Below are positions 12,516 through 24,222 of a DNA stretch of 64,000 bases, in pieces (the first letter of the stretch is position 1; each line of letters begins with the position of its first letter). This DNA is from Armigeres subalbatus (taxonomy: Eukaryota > Arthropoda > Insecta > Diptera > Culicidae), in contig NC_085141.1 of NCBI RefSeq assembly GCF_024139115.2, positions 218,959,783-219,023,782 of the forward strand. Reading direction: 5' to 3'. Made by a program: the position numbers and the translations under genes. The notes beneath the pieces are model-generated. The model saw only the letters and a program-made list of their open reading frames with translations, searched no databases and was not told the origin of the DNA.

Positions 12516-13640
12516 AGATGTATGGCAACACAAACCCTAAAGTTCTCATTACACTCACCAAAGCGTTCATGTAATGTTTTCATCCCAGCCAGACAGTGGA
12601 CCTCAGATGTTCTTGTCCTGGATGGGTTGCTCACAATCATCCACAAGAATTTGTTTTGCACTCGTTGTAGTTTTAGATAATGGGATTAGTGTAGCTCCCA
12701 GACCGTTAGGACGCATTCGATTACGGTGAGGATAATATGCTTATAGACAGCGAACTATTTTTTCAAGGACAATAACAACCGGCGGTTGATTCATGAATAC
12801 AGTAGCTACATCAAAACGTTGCACTTGGTCACTGTTTTATCAGTCTAGGGTTAAGCTAAGATAGTCAGCCTCATTGGCCCATTCCACTGTCGTGCTATTG
12901 AGGATGATTTCAAAATCCTCAAACAACAAAAACAACATGTGTTTTAGGGGCTTGGAGTGAGGAAATATGATGATGTGGGTCTTCGCCTGAAAATAATTTT
13001 CCAGCTGGTGAAGTACACAATGAGGACATTCAGGTCTTGTTGGAGTTTCACCACTAGTGCTCTGATCATTCTACCTTTGTAGATGGAAAAGATGTCATAT
13101 GTGAACCTTCTAGAGATTCTTGTATGCTGGAAATGAACAAGTAGAACAGGTTATTCCGCTGATTAAGACTCGGAATGTCCAGATCGACAGATAGTTCTGG
13201 ATGAATTTCATCAAAGAGCTGGAAAGATTGTAGTGAAGAAGTTTGTACAACAGGCGTGTGCCAAACATTGTCGAATGTGTAAGGCGTAGCTTTTCGAGGC
13301 ACATTTGTTTCGCTTGTGGACGTTGGTAACTCAGCTCACTTGGTGCATGATTAATCGACCGCGTCAGAAAACAAAAAGCCAGCGGTCAATCGCATTTTCA
13401 AATAGCTTTGATAATCCTGAGAGAAGGGTGATGGGACGATAATTTTTGGGAGAAGTAGGATAACTTTCGTTACCTTCCTAACTTCGAAGGGATGTAACTG
13501 AGTCGTAGACACTAATAAAAGATCAACGAACAGTGATCGAAAAACGGAGCACTCATGTGTTTGAATTCAAACTTCAGAATGTTGTCGAAGCCTGATATAG
13601 GCCGTCATTCCGTCGGCTGAGATTTCCAACTCCTCCAAGA
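12516..13640 (-). pseudogene. Decayed jockey-type non-LTR reverse transcriptase
   Basis: On the minus strand, pieces of a jockey-like ORF2 appear in the expected order across several frames. Near 13,600-13,430 come FDNILKFEFKHMSAPFFDH and CLRLSYIPSKLGR, followed by a changed frame reading NYRPITLLSGLSKLFE. Near 13,060-12,960 is LQQDLNVLIVYFTSWKI. Near 12,900 are VEWANEADYLSLTLD and a stop. Near 12,680-12,540 is KLQRVQNKFLWMIV, then RTSEVHCLAGMKTLHERF. These match the intermediate palm, thumb and C-terminal regions of jockey elements, which copy their RNA at a nicked chromosomal site. There are many frameshifts and in-frame stops (for example TAG before CLRLSY), and no intact YADD box can be read. 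It is a dead copy. A 98-bp part of it (13433-13530) reappears inverted inside satellite B. Confidence 0.8.
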
Positions 13641-14676
13641 AGTCGTTGAGAGTTAAACGGATGTTGTTACTACTTATTTACGTTGCATACTCATTTACGG
13701 CTACTTTATTTGTACTGACGATATTCAGTCCAAGGTTGTGCGAGCTGACGAAGTGGTGTCCTATTTCGGAAATCTTCTCTACTAAAGTTATTTAGCGATA
13801 CGTTGAGACGTCGCTGCTGATGAAATGATTTGAATTTTAGTGGATCAAAATATTGTTTTTTAACGTTGATTTTCCAAAAATTTATGGATCATTCGTCGTA
13901 CGTTCCTGACAAAACTGTCATGTCCAAAAGAACATATTTTCCTATTGATTGCTTAATTTGAACGTAGTTATAGAACTTATAAACATTTCCTATGGGGGTT
14001 CACTATGGATTTCTGGTAGCGGTTTTTACGGAATAATCAGGTTTTTATTTAAAGATCAATTTTTATTTTTTTACGCGCTAAAAAGTAAAAACACGGGAAC
14101 AACACTCAACAGTCACGTTTTCTGGAACGTTCTGAAAGTCGTGACTGAATCCATGTTTTTTGTCTTTATTTATGTGAATTTTGATATTTGGATCAGTTCT
14201 TCACTCGTCATAAGTACAAATACCAGGGCTACTAGTAAAGGGGAGGGGGCGTGAAATGGCCACCCTCAGATCCAACCTTCGGACCTTCCATAGGCAAAGT
14301 TTTATTAAAGAATGAATATTTAGTCATTGGTGAAATTAAGAACTACCGTCGACGAGGATCAAATGGGAATGAGAATGGGCTACTGTTTTACTTAGAATGC
14401 TTGTAGAATGGAGTGAATGTATATGATATCCAGAAGACTAAAATATGAGAGAGCTTTTTGAACGATTTTGCTCTCCAGGCGACTTTTCATGACTTCTGGA
14501 GTATGTCTTTATTTTTAGAGCACTTTATTTGAAGAAAAACTTGCTTAAAAGGGTGCACCCCAAGATTTTTTTTTTGTATTTTGTTTCAAAATTATTTACA
14601 TTTAAAAAATGACTACTACAAGACACTTTGTCGAAGATACCAAATTTCTATCTCTGAAGTGGACACAGTTGGAGGG
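13641..14676. other. No recognisable gene
   Basis: AT-rich sequence. The first ~150 bp may be further upstream remains of the jockey relic. The open stretches at 13949-14254 and 14581-14859 show no recognisable domain; the second runs into a foldback arm. Confidence 0.4.
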
Positions 14677-15889
14677 GTATACAGTAGACCTCTTCATGTT
14701 TTCAAAAAGTATCAAAAATTCAATCGGTCAGCCCAGCATCACAATTCTTATGCTAAAATAAGTCTCCTGTCAAATTTTCAGCTAATTCGGATAAAATTTC
14801 GAGATGGCTCAAGTCGATTTAGTGTTTTTGGGCTATTTTCAATTTTGGAAAAAATCTAACAAGAGATATAAACGTCGAAAACTATCGCAACAACCTCTAT
14901 ACGGAAGCTTTTGGTGTGCTCTACAAGTCTTGTGAACATTGCGATTCGTTCCGTTCACGTTTTGTCCATGTTAAAGTGATTTTCAAGCTTTTAAGTGCAT
15001 AAAAATACTGTTTCCCCCAAAAGTCGTAGTTCTACAAAATTCTTGAGTTTATAACAAATGATTGTTAATTTATTATATTATAGTTCCCCTTTTTTTCCCT
15101 GGAAATTTGAGTAATATAATTGCCAATGTGCGATTTACCGTTAAATTCTTAAAAATCAGAAGCTGAACATTTGTCATAAATTTGCACGCTGAGATTTCTT
15201 CAAACAAGTTGTTCAAACAAAGAAGCTTCGATTTCACTTGTTACTACAATGCACTCAATGTTGAAAGCATGCAGACATATGATGAATTTAACAAAATTTG
15301 GAAGTCGTTTGTTGTAAGCATCAAATATCATATGATTTAATTTATGTTTTGTTCGAACAACTTGCTTGAAGAAGTCCTAACGTGCAAATTTATGACAAAT
15401 GTTCAGCTTCTGATTTTTAAGAATTTAACGGTAAATCGCACATGGGCAATTATATTACTCAAATTTCCAGGGAAAAAAGAGGAATAATAATAAAGTAAAT
15501 TAACAATCATTTGTCATAAACTCAAGAATTTTGTAGAACAACGACTTTTGGGGGAAACAGTATTTTTATGCACTTAAAAGCTTGAAAATCACTTTAACAT
15601 GAACAAAACGTGAACGGAACGACTCGCAATGTTCACAAGACTTGTAGAGCACACCAAAAGCTTCCGTATAGAGGTTGTTGCGATAGTTTTCGACGTTTAT
15701 GTCTCTTGTTAGATTTTTTCCAAAATTGAAAATAGCCCAAAAACACTAAATCGACTTGAGCCACCTCGAAATTTTATCCGAATTAGCTGAAAATTTGACA
15801 GGAGACTTATTTTAGCATAAGAATTGTGATGCTGGGTTGACCGATTGAATTTTTGATACTTTTTGAAAACATGAAGAGGTCTAGTATAC
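14677..15889. mobile_element. Foldback element with ~545-bp inverted arms
   Basis: The left arm (14677-15221) and right arm (15347-15889) are inverted copies of each other with only scattered differences. Both start from GTATAC...TAGACCTCTTCATG and run inward to GTTCRAACAA. The loop (15222-15346) is about 125 bp. No coding sequence is present. Such foldback structures are non-autonomous DNA transposons or products of inverted duplication. A transcript across it would fold into a very long hairpin. No obvious target-site duplication was found at its edges. Confidence 0.85.
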
Positions 15890-16035
15890 AGTTAGTACTG
15901 CCTTAAAATCCATATTTGTATTATATATTTTTTATTTTAATTTTTCCAATGTTCCACAAATTTGTGGGTGCTGCCCAAATACATTTTGTCGTAGACGAAA
16001 GTAGTTTTTCAACACTATTTTTAAACGGGTGTACC

Positions 16036-16752
16036 GGGATTCGCGTAGAATCCCATCGGGATTCGAGTAGAATCCCATCGGGATTCGAGTAGAATCCCAT
16101 CGGGATTCGAGTAGAATCCCATCGGGATTCGAGTAGAATCCCATCGGGATTCGAGTAGAATCCCATCGGGATTCGAGTAGAATCCCATCGGGATTCGAGT
16201 AGAATCCCATCGGGATTCGAGTAGAATCCCATCGGGATTCGAGTAGAATCCCATCGGGATTCAGTAGAATCCCATCGGAATTCAGTAGAATCCCATCGGG
16301 ATTCGAGTAGAATCCATCGGGGTTCGAGTAGAATCCCATCGGATTCGAGTGGAAGCCCATCGGGATTCGAGTAGAATCCCATCGGGATTCGAGTAGAATC
16401 CCATCGGGATTCGAGTAGAATCCCATCGGGATTCGAGTAGAATCCCATCGGGATTCGAGTAGAATCCCATCGGGATTCGAGTAGAATCCCATCGGGATTC
16501 GAGTAGAATCCCATCGGGATTCGAGTAGAATCCCATCGGGATTCGAGTAGAATCCCATCGGGATTCGAGTAGAATCCCATCGGGATTCGAGTAGAATCCC
16601 ATCGTGATTCGCGAAGAATCCCATCGAGATTCGAGTAGAATCCATTCGGGATTCGAGTAGAATCCCATCGGGATTCGAGTAGAATCCCATCGGGATTCGA
16701 GTAGAATCCCATCGGGATTCGAGTAGAATCCCATCGGGATTCGAGTAGAATC
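16036..16752. repeat. Satellite B, 22-bp tandem array (left block)
   Basis: About 32 copies of a 22-bp unit made of GGGATTC, GAGTA, GAATCCC and ATC. The two 7-bp arms are exact reverse complements, so each unit is a small inverted repeat and the array alternates 5-nt and 3-nt loops. All minus-strand frames stay open over long stretches (peptide period MGFYSNPDGILLESRWDSTR), because 22 is not a multiple of 3 and the unit lacks stops. I take these as artefacts. Confidence 0.97.
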
Positions 16753-16754
16753 AA

Positions 16755-16852
16755 TTCGTTGATCTTTTATTAGTGTCTACGACTCAGTTACATCCCTTCG
16801 AAGTTGGGAAGGTAACGAAAGTTATCCTACTTCTCCCAAAAATTATCGTCCC
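16755..16852 (+). repeat. 98-bp jockey relic fragment embedded in satellite B
   Basis: This segment is the reverse complement of 13433-13530 with one visible mismatch (97 of 98). It contains the same in-frame TAG before CLRLSY as the jockey relic, so both descend from the same decayed copy. On both sides the 22-bp satellite resumes within a few bases (GATTCAAGTAG variants on the right). Confidence 0.85.
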
Positions 16853-19800
16853 TATTGGATTCAAGTAGAATCCCATCGGGATTCAAGTAGAATCCCATCG
16901 GGATTCGAGTAGAATCCCATCGGGATTCGAGTAGAATCCCATCGGGATTCGAGTAGAATCCCATCGGGATTCGAGTAGAATCCCATCGAAATTCGCGTAG
17001 AATCCCATCGGGATTCGAGTAGAATCCCATCGGGATTCGAGTAGAATCCCATCGGGATTCGAGTAGAATCCCATCGGGATTCGAGTAGAATCCCATCGGG
17101 ATTCGCGTAGAATCCCATCGGGATTCGAGTAGAATCCCATCGGGATTCGAGTAGAATCCCATCGGATTCGAGTAGAATCCCATCGGGATTCGAGTAGAAT
17201 CCCATCGGGATTCGAGTAGAATCCCATCGGGATTCGAGTAGAATCCCATCGGGATTCGAGTAGAATCCCATCGGGATTCGAGTAGAATCCCATCGAGATT
17301 CGAGTAGAATCCCATCGGGATTCGAGTAGAATCCCATCGGGATTCGAGTAGAATCCCATCGGGATTCGAGTAGAATCCCATCGGGATTCGAGTAGAATCC
17401 CATCGGGATTCGAGTAGAATCCCATCGGGATTCGAGTAGAATCCCATCGAGATTCGAGTAGAATCTCATCGAGATTCGAGTAGAATCTCATCGATTCGAG
17501 TAGAATCCCATCGAGTTCGAGTAGAATACCATCGGGATTCGAGTAGCATACCATCGGGATTCGAGTAGAATACCATCGGGATTCGAGTAGAATACCATCG
17601 GGATTCGAGTAGAATACCATCGGGATTCGAGTAGAATACCATCGGGATTCGAGTAGAATCCCATCGGGATTCGAGTAGAATCCCATCGGGATTCGAGTAG
17701 AATCCCATCGGGATTCGAGTAGAATCCCATCGGGATTCGAGTAGAATCCCATCGGGATTCGAGTAGAATCCCATCGGGATTCGAGTAGAATCCCATCGGG
17801 ATTCGTGTAGAATCCCATCGGGATTCGTGTAGAATCCCATCGGGATTCGTGTAGAATCCCATCGGGATTCGTGTAGAATCCCATCGGGATTCGTGTAGAA
17901 TCCCATCGGGATTCGTGTAGAATCCCATCGGGATTCGTGTAGAATCCCATCGGGATTCGTGTAGAATCCCATCGGGATTCGAGTAGAATCCCATCGGGAT
18001 TCGAGTAGAATCCTGTCGGAATTCGAGTAGAATCCCATCGGGATTCGAGTAGAATCCCATCGGGATTCGAGTAGATTTCGGGTAGAGTTCCGTCGCGATT
18101 CGAGTAGAATCCCATCGGGATTCGAGTAGAATCCCATCGGGATTCGAGTAGAATCCCATCGGGATTCGAGTAGAATCCCATCGGGATTCGAGTAGAATCC
18201 TATCGGGATTCGAGTAGAATCCCATCGGGCTTCGAGTAGTATCCCATCGGGATTCGAGTAGAATCCCATCGGGATTCGAGTAGAATCCCATCGGGATTCG
18301 AGTAGAATCCCATCGGGATTCGAGTAGAATCCCATCGGGATTCGAGTAGAATCCCATCGGGATTCGAGTAGAATCCCATCGGGATTCGAGTAGAACTCCA
18401 TCGGGATTCGAATAGAACTCCATCGGGATTCGAATAGAATCCCATCGGGATTCGAATAGAATCCCATCGGGATTCGAATAGAATCCCATCGGGATTCGAG
18501 TAGAATCCCATCGGGATTCGAGTAGAATCCCATCGGGATTCGAGTAGAATCCCATCGGGATTCGAGTAGAATCCCATCGGGATTCGAGTAGAATCCCATC
18601 GGGATTCGAGTAGAATCCCATCGGGATTCGAGTAGAATCCCATCGGGATTCGAGTAGAATCCCATCGGGATTCGAGTAGAATCCCATCAGGATTCGAGTA
18701 GAATCCCATCGGGATTCGAGTAGAATCCCATCGGGATTCGAGTAGAATCCCATCGGGATTCGAGTAGAATCCTATCGGGATTCGAGTAGAATCCATCGGG
18801 ATTCAGTAGAATTCCATCGGGATTCGAGTAGAATCCCTATCGGGATTCGAGTAAAATCCCTATCGGGACTCGAGTAGAATCCCTATCGGGATTCGAGTAG
18901 AATTCCTATCGGGATTCGAGTAGAATCCCTATAGGGATTCAAGTAGAATCCCTATCGGGGTCCGAGTAGAATCCCATCGGGATTCGAGTAGAATCCCATC
19001 GGGCTTCGAGTAGAATCCCATCGGGATTCGAGTAGAATCCCATCGGGATTCGAGTAGAATCCCATCGGGATTCGAGTAGAATTCCATCGGGATTCGAGTA
19101 GAACTCCATCGGGATTCGAATAGAACCCCATCGGGATTCGAATAGAATCCCATCGGGATTCGAATAGAATCCCATCGGGATTCAAATAGAATCCCATCGG
19201 GATTCGAGTAGAATCCCATCGGGATTCGAGTAGAATCCCATCGGGATTCGAGTAGAATCCATCGGGGAATCCCATCGGGATTCAGTAGAATCCATCAGGT
19301 TCGGGTAGAGAATCCCATCGGGATTCGAGGAGAATCCCATCGGGATTCGTAGAATCCCATCGGGATTCGAGTAGAATCCCATCAGGATTCGAGTAGAATC
19401 CCATCGCCATTCGAGTGGAATCCCTTCGGGATTCGAGTAGAATCCCATCGGGATTCGAGTAGAATCCCATCGGGATTCGAGTAGAATTCCATCGGGATTC
19501 GAGTAGAATTCCATCGGGATTCGAGTAGAATCCCATCGGGATTCGAGTAGAATCCCATCGGGATTCGAGTAGAATTCCATCGGATTCGAGTAGAATCCAT
19601 CGGGATTCGAGTAGAATCCCATCGGGATTCGAGTAGAATCCCATCGGGATTCGAGTAGAATCGCATCGGGGTTCGAGTAGAATCGCATCGGGATTCGAGT
19701 AGAATCCCATCGGGATTCGAGTAGAATCCCATCGGGATTCGAGTAGAATCCCATCGGGATTCGAGTAGAATCCCATCGGGATTCGAGTAGAATCCCATCG

Positions 19801-20043
19801 GGATTCGAGTAGAATCCCATCGGGATTCGAGTAGAATCCCATCGGGATTCAAGTAGAATCCCATCGGGATTCGAGTAGAATCCCATCGGGATTCGAGTAG
19901 AATTCCATCGGGATTCGAGTAGAATCCCATCGAATTCGAGTAGAATCCCATCGGGATTCGAGTAGAATCCCATCGGGATTCGAGTAGAATCCCATCGGGA
20001 TTCGAGTAGAATCCCATCGGGATTCGAGTAGAATCCCATCGGG
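16853..20043. repeat. Satellite B, 22-bp tandem array (right block)
   Basis: About 145 copies of the same 22-bp unit. Variants occur in runs. GATACC-type units cluster at 17526-17650. GTGTAG replaces GAGTAG in eight consecutive units at about 17805-17980. AATAG variants occur at 18405-18485 and again at 19120-19195. Longer units with CCCTATC occur at 18825-18960. Runs of shared variants indicate local homogenisation by unequal exchange or slippage. Units become more irregular from 19260 to 19330 (deleted and truncated copies). Confidence 0.97.
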
Positions 20044-22444
20044 ACAGTTGTGTTCAGTCTAACTGGTACCAGATGAAAAAAATATAAAATCAGAACGCTT
20101 GAAGATTTCGAAAGCAGCATTTTCAAACTTGCGGTGCTGCAAGAAACGACCAGGAGATAGATGGAGCGGGTTAGGCGACGTTGTTGGAATTGGGGAGGTG
20201 TGAGGCCCTCCCAGCTGACCTTATTGGAAACCATGGTTAAGGTTGAAGAAGAATGGGACTTAGAAGCCGGGTTGCATGGTCACTGGGGAGTGGGGACTTA
20301 CAACCTTGGGAGAATTCAAGGAAAGCCCGAGCGTCTCGAGTTAAGGGTCTTATACCGAGCTTATCCTCGGGATGTCAGTGAAGCCGTTTGGAGAAGATGT
20401 TCCCATTTTTAGGGAAAAAGATAAGGGCAGTGATGCTGGCTGCATCATTTGAAAGCGTGTCCTTGATGTTCACGACGCACTTAAATCACGGTGTATTTTT
20501 GCTGGTTCACGAATTTTAGATTTTTTGCGTGTATGGATTTGCCTTTCTTTGCTGATTGTTAGGACGTAGACGTGAGTCAATAAAAAACTCATACATGAAA
20601 AATACTTGTCAATCCGGTCAGCCATTTAGTCAATTTATTATGACTAATGTCCAAATTCATACGCTGTATATTGGTTTAACATATTTACAATGTCTACAAC
20701 GTTTATTTAGCTGAGTAGCACCATTTTATCTCATAAATTATTGCAGATTAGTCCGGAATCATTCCATTCGACGACGCAAATGTATAATTTGTATTTTACA
20801 AAGTAACTGTTTTCTGCAAAAGTTGTTCAGGAGATTATTTCATGTATAATATAGGATCCATGACGAATCAAATTGAACACATCAACCATGGAGCGAATAT
20901 GTAACACAAACAAGCTGTCGATTATAATCATTAATCATGTTGAGCCTATATTGACATACCGCAGAGTAATTTGTTAAGTTCACTAATCACTATTCAAGGA
21001 ATTACAAGTCTTAAGCAGAACCATCCACTGAACACCGGAAGTTAAGCCGATTCCACCCAGGGAGTCTTCACGGGTTCATGCTGATTGGACCGATCGCACA
21101 CTGTCAAAAGGTTACCCCAAGGTACGTCGTTCCACGCGATTTGCCATCAAACTTCAATTAGACTGACCGAAAACATCGATCAAGTCCGAACATCAATGTC
21201 ATATTACTATCTACTGGTTACCTTACATGTGATCGCGATCTTCGCTCTGCTCTATTAATTCCTTCTGCTTCTGCATACCAACCGAAGCTCTCGATCAGCA
21301 GCTGAGCGCGGCATCACTTTCAACGAACGATATTTATGATGCTAATCGACCTCATCAGCATCGTCACAGCCAGCGCGGCATGGTACCTACCACTAACCAA
21401 AGTGCCAAGAAAATCCCCGGAGGGCAGTGCAGTAATTGCACGAACACAGAGCGCAGTTCATCCAACTTTACAGCCCACCACCCACAACGGCTTCTCGCGG
21501 AACTGGCCCAAGTTCTGATTGAGTGGCATCTTCACCTGTTACTTGTCGTAAAGCAGTCGGGGAGCGAGTATGCTGTCGACCAATCAATGACGGTGGTGTG
21601 GTGAACGATGATCGTGTGGTGTTTGCGGTGATGATGCTGCGCTACCCGCTATGATGATTGTGCATGATGAGCTATGAAGTGGAATTCGAACAGTAAGTAT
21701 CTGAAAAATGTGATCATCATAGACCGCACTGTGGAGACTTGTCTGGCATAACACTTCTATTAAATAGAAGTATTTTATTTCTCCGTTGTATAATTTGTAT
21801 TAAAAGTGAAGACAAAATTATACTATTCCAAAATTTGCATGTATAAATTCCAGGATTGTACCCCGTTTGGCATAATGGTCATTTGGCATAATTATTATTA
21901 TAGCTTTATGATGGATGAATAACATCAAAACATTCAGCTTCGTTGATGTTATTAGTTATTAATTGAAAGCTTTTCTATACCCACCATTGCATGGATATGT
22001 ACCTTACGTGGTAAATACAACCGATACACTGTGACCAGGGTGTCGAAAAAGTTTCCAACCCGAAAACTTCCTAGACAGGACCAAGAATCGAGCTTGTCAG
22101 TCAATGTTGTCAGTCAAATAAATCTTGTTCGCTCATGCGTCCTGAAAAATATTTTTTGAAAAGGAATATCATTCGCTCATGCATGAAAACATTACTTCTA
22201 TTTGTCGATCTTATTCACCATCGGCACCATATGCTGCATTTCCTACCTTACCATTAGTCGGGCAAATGCACTAATCAAAAGAAGGGATCATATCTTCCCT
22301 ATCCTTATACTAAGCGAATGCCTGAATAAAATGAAGGAATCATTTCATCTCTTGTCTTATACCGGGCAAATGGCACGGCAAATGTTGGGTAAAGCGTGCC
22401 ATTGGTACTTCGCATACCTGAAGGAATAAAAAAGACCCCATCTC
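20044..22444. other. No recognisable gene
   Basis: Mostly AT-rich, unclassified sequence. Open stretches at 20161-20412, 21336-21604 and 22202-22429 have no domain I recognise. Around 21025-21055 a short string (ACCGGAAGTTAAGC) resembles part of 5S rRNA, but the rest of the gene is absent. Confidence 0.4.
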
Positions 22445-23065
22445 GCGGTCCTTAGCCTCTTACCCAGCAACTCTTATCCCTACTTCCAAGTGGTGCTGGC
22501 CGGGATACAAGGAACCTTAGGGAAGATCGGGTAACCAACCCCGGTGGGAACTATGGTCGTATGCTGACAGGGAAGGGGGGGGGGGTTTGCTTCTCTACGG
22601 AGGTGCAAATCTTCCTGAGCGTCTGTTCTCTATGTCAGGATCGGCTCAAAACAGCGTCTGTTCTCCATGTTAGGGGCGGCTAATAATCGTCCGAGTGCCA
22701 GCGAGGGACTCTAAGTGAAACTGTGCACCATGGTCCACCGGGAATAAGGAGGAATGGTCCTCCGAAAATTTAGAAGGTTTTGTGTCAGCCTCAGGCCCTG
22801 CAAGCCAGCCGTTAAAAAAAACAATAGCAACGAGCAATCGACAAGAGAGTACGGACCGGAACCATCAGCGACGACCACTGTGACGAAAAGGGACTAGCGA
22901 TTGGAAACTCGGTTCGTGGAACTGAAAATCTCTCAACTTCATCGGGAGCACACGCATACTCGCCATGTGCTCAAGGGTCGTGGATTCGGCATCGTTTCGC
23001 TGCAGGAGGTTTGTTGGAAGGGATCAATGATGCGAACGTTTAGAGGTAATCATTCCATCTACCAG
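22445..23065 (+). pseudogene. RTE-clade retrotransposon, 5' leader and start of endonuclease
   Basis: A GC-richer leader (about 22445-22870) contains a ~45-bp direct repeat built on GCGTCTGTTCTC. It leads into a degraded endonuclease start on the plus strand. LKGRGFGIVSLQEVCWKG at about 22970-23024 carries the LQE..W motif of apurinic-like endonucleases, with the catalytic Glu. The fragment stops at CTACCAG (23065). The protein continues in register at 33962 (SCGNTHELGTAFIVLG), so this is the left piece of one element split by a later insertion. The family resembles JAM1-type RTE elements of Aedes (recognised from memory of the clade, not searched). Earlier frames are broken, so it is not functional. 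Confidence 0.75.
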
Positions 23066-23347
23066 CAGTGTTGCATTGGATTTTCATTGCGAAAGAAAAT
23101 CAACGCTTTTTTGCGATCCGTCAATCGGCAACATTCATTTCCTAAATGACTTAACATGAATCGCATTCGAAAAAGCGAATGAGAAGCATAAAAATGAACA
23201 ACAACATCACGTCGATAACTCCGTTCAGTGTCCGTTCATCCGTAACATTTCTCTTCGGGCCGAAGTTCATTCGAGCGCTTCATGGCGATGTTTTAGTTGT
23301 TTGCGATTTTTGACAGCAGCAGTCACATCATCGGTATCAAAACAAAA

Positions 23348-24154
23348 ATGGAAAGTTCGCGAGTGGTTTCGAAAACCTTAAAACAAATTATTCTAAGTGC
23401 GGTAGAAGTACGGAGTGATGGAAATAAGGTGTCCTACATTTGTTGTGCCAACGGGAAAAAACGGAAGTCGGTGTGATTACGGGCAGAAAGCTTTGGTTAC
23501 AAGTAAGCAATAATTTTGTTTTGATCCAATAGGGTAAGAGAGTGAATGATGCTGCCATCTGGGAAAGTGTAAAACGAAAATTTAACAAGGCAAAAAAAAC
23601 TTCCTATATCTTGCATTATTAAATTTTCATTAATCTTTATTTTCTATTGATTAGCTACCCTACTACTGCCAGTGTGTTCCACTAGAAGATAACTGTTCTT
23701 TTATTTCTTGTTACAGAAAATTTTAAGCGACATTTTATATGTAACCATCCAGATGTAGCTATCAACATGGGCCTGGCAGAAGAACACATTGGGGAACCGT
23801 TCACGAAGAAATCGAAAATAACAAAGATCGTTGTAGAAACGAATCGGGTTAATGTTATTCAAGGAACACTAACCTTGGACACATCGAACAAAAGGGTAGG
23901 CTTTCCAGATTGGGAAGGAATGATCCTTCTGGTTGGACCGCTGTGGAAGGTGGCGAAGCTAGTGATGTCCCGGGAAAAATTGGCCGATATGGTTAGACGT
24001 TCAGCCGCCATTGTCAAAGACTTGATGATGTCCGAAATTCGGGGAAAGATTATCCACGCAAAAATTGACTCAGAAACACGACGAGGGCGCACGTTTTTCG
24101 GTATAAACTTACAGTTTGCCAACGAGCAAGGCTGTATCGTCGTGCGACACTTGG
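23348..24154 (+). pseudogene. BED zinc-finger / hAT transposase-like gene, truncated
   Basis: Exon 1 begins at the ATG at 23348 and encodes a lysine-rich start, then YICCANGKKRKS. The frame then slips by one base and continues CDYGQKALVT. A donor (A|GTAAGC, intron from 23503) and acceptor (TTGTTACAG, to 23716) join this to NFKRHFICNHPD. The result is a C..C...H-x4-H pattern of a BED-type finger. Exon 2 (23717-24154) continues with a region ending KIIHAKIDSETRRGRTFFGI and VVRHLG, which resembles the start of the hAT catalytic core (the 'D.AT..GR...G' type segment). A donor GGTATGT follows at 24155. The gypsy element sits in the next intron and no downstream exons are found before 33953. It is therefore a truncated transposase, or a decaying domesticated relative, with an apparent frameshift near 23471. 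Confidence 0.6.
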
Positions 24155-24222
24155 GTATGTTGACAAGACATTTATATTTGTATATATAAAACTTTGTCTT
24201 TGTATGTTTTTTTATTTGAGAT

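Noticed and set aside
16036..20043. CRISPR-like array
   Set aside because: The repeats are contiguous, with no unique spacers, in a eukaryotic context.
15921..20234. Minus-strand frames of up to 432 codons with an MGFYSNPDG-type repeat
   Set aside because: They are produced by the stop-free 22-bp unit read in three frames at once; real coding repeats keep one frame.
20161..20412. 84-codon open frame next to satellite B
   Set aside because: No homology that I recognise and no splice or promoter context. Possibly a transposon remnant, but unsupported.
21020..21065. 5S rRNA-like string ACCGGAAGTTAAGC
   Set aside because: Only a short match. The flanking sequence does not follow the 5S pattern, and no type 1 internal promoter or gene-length match is present.
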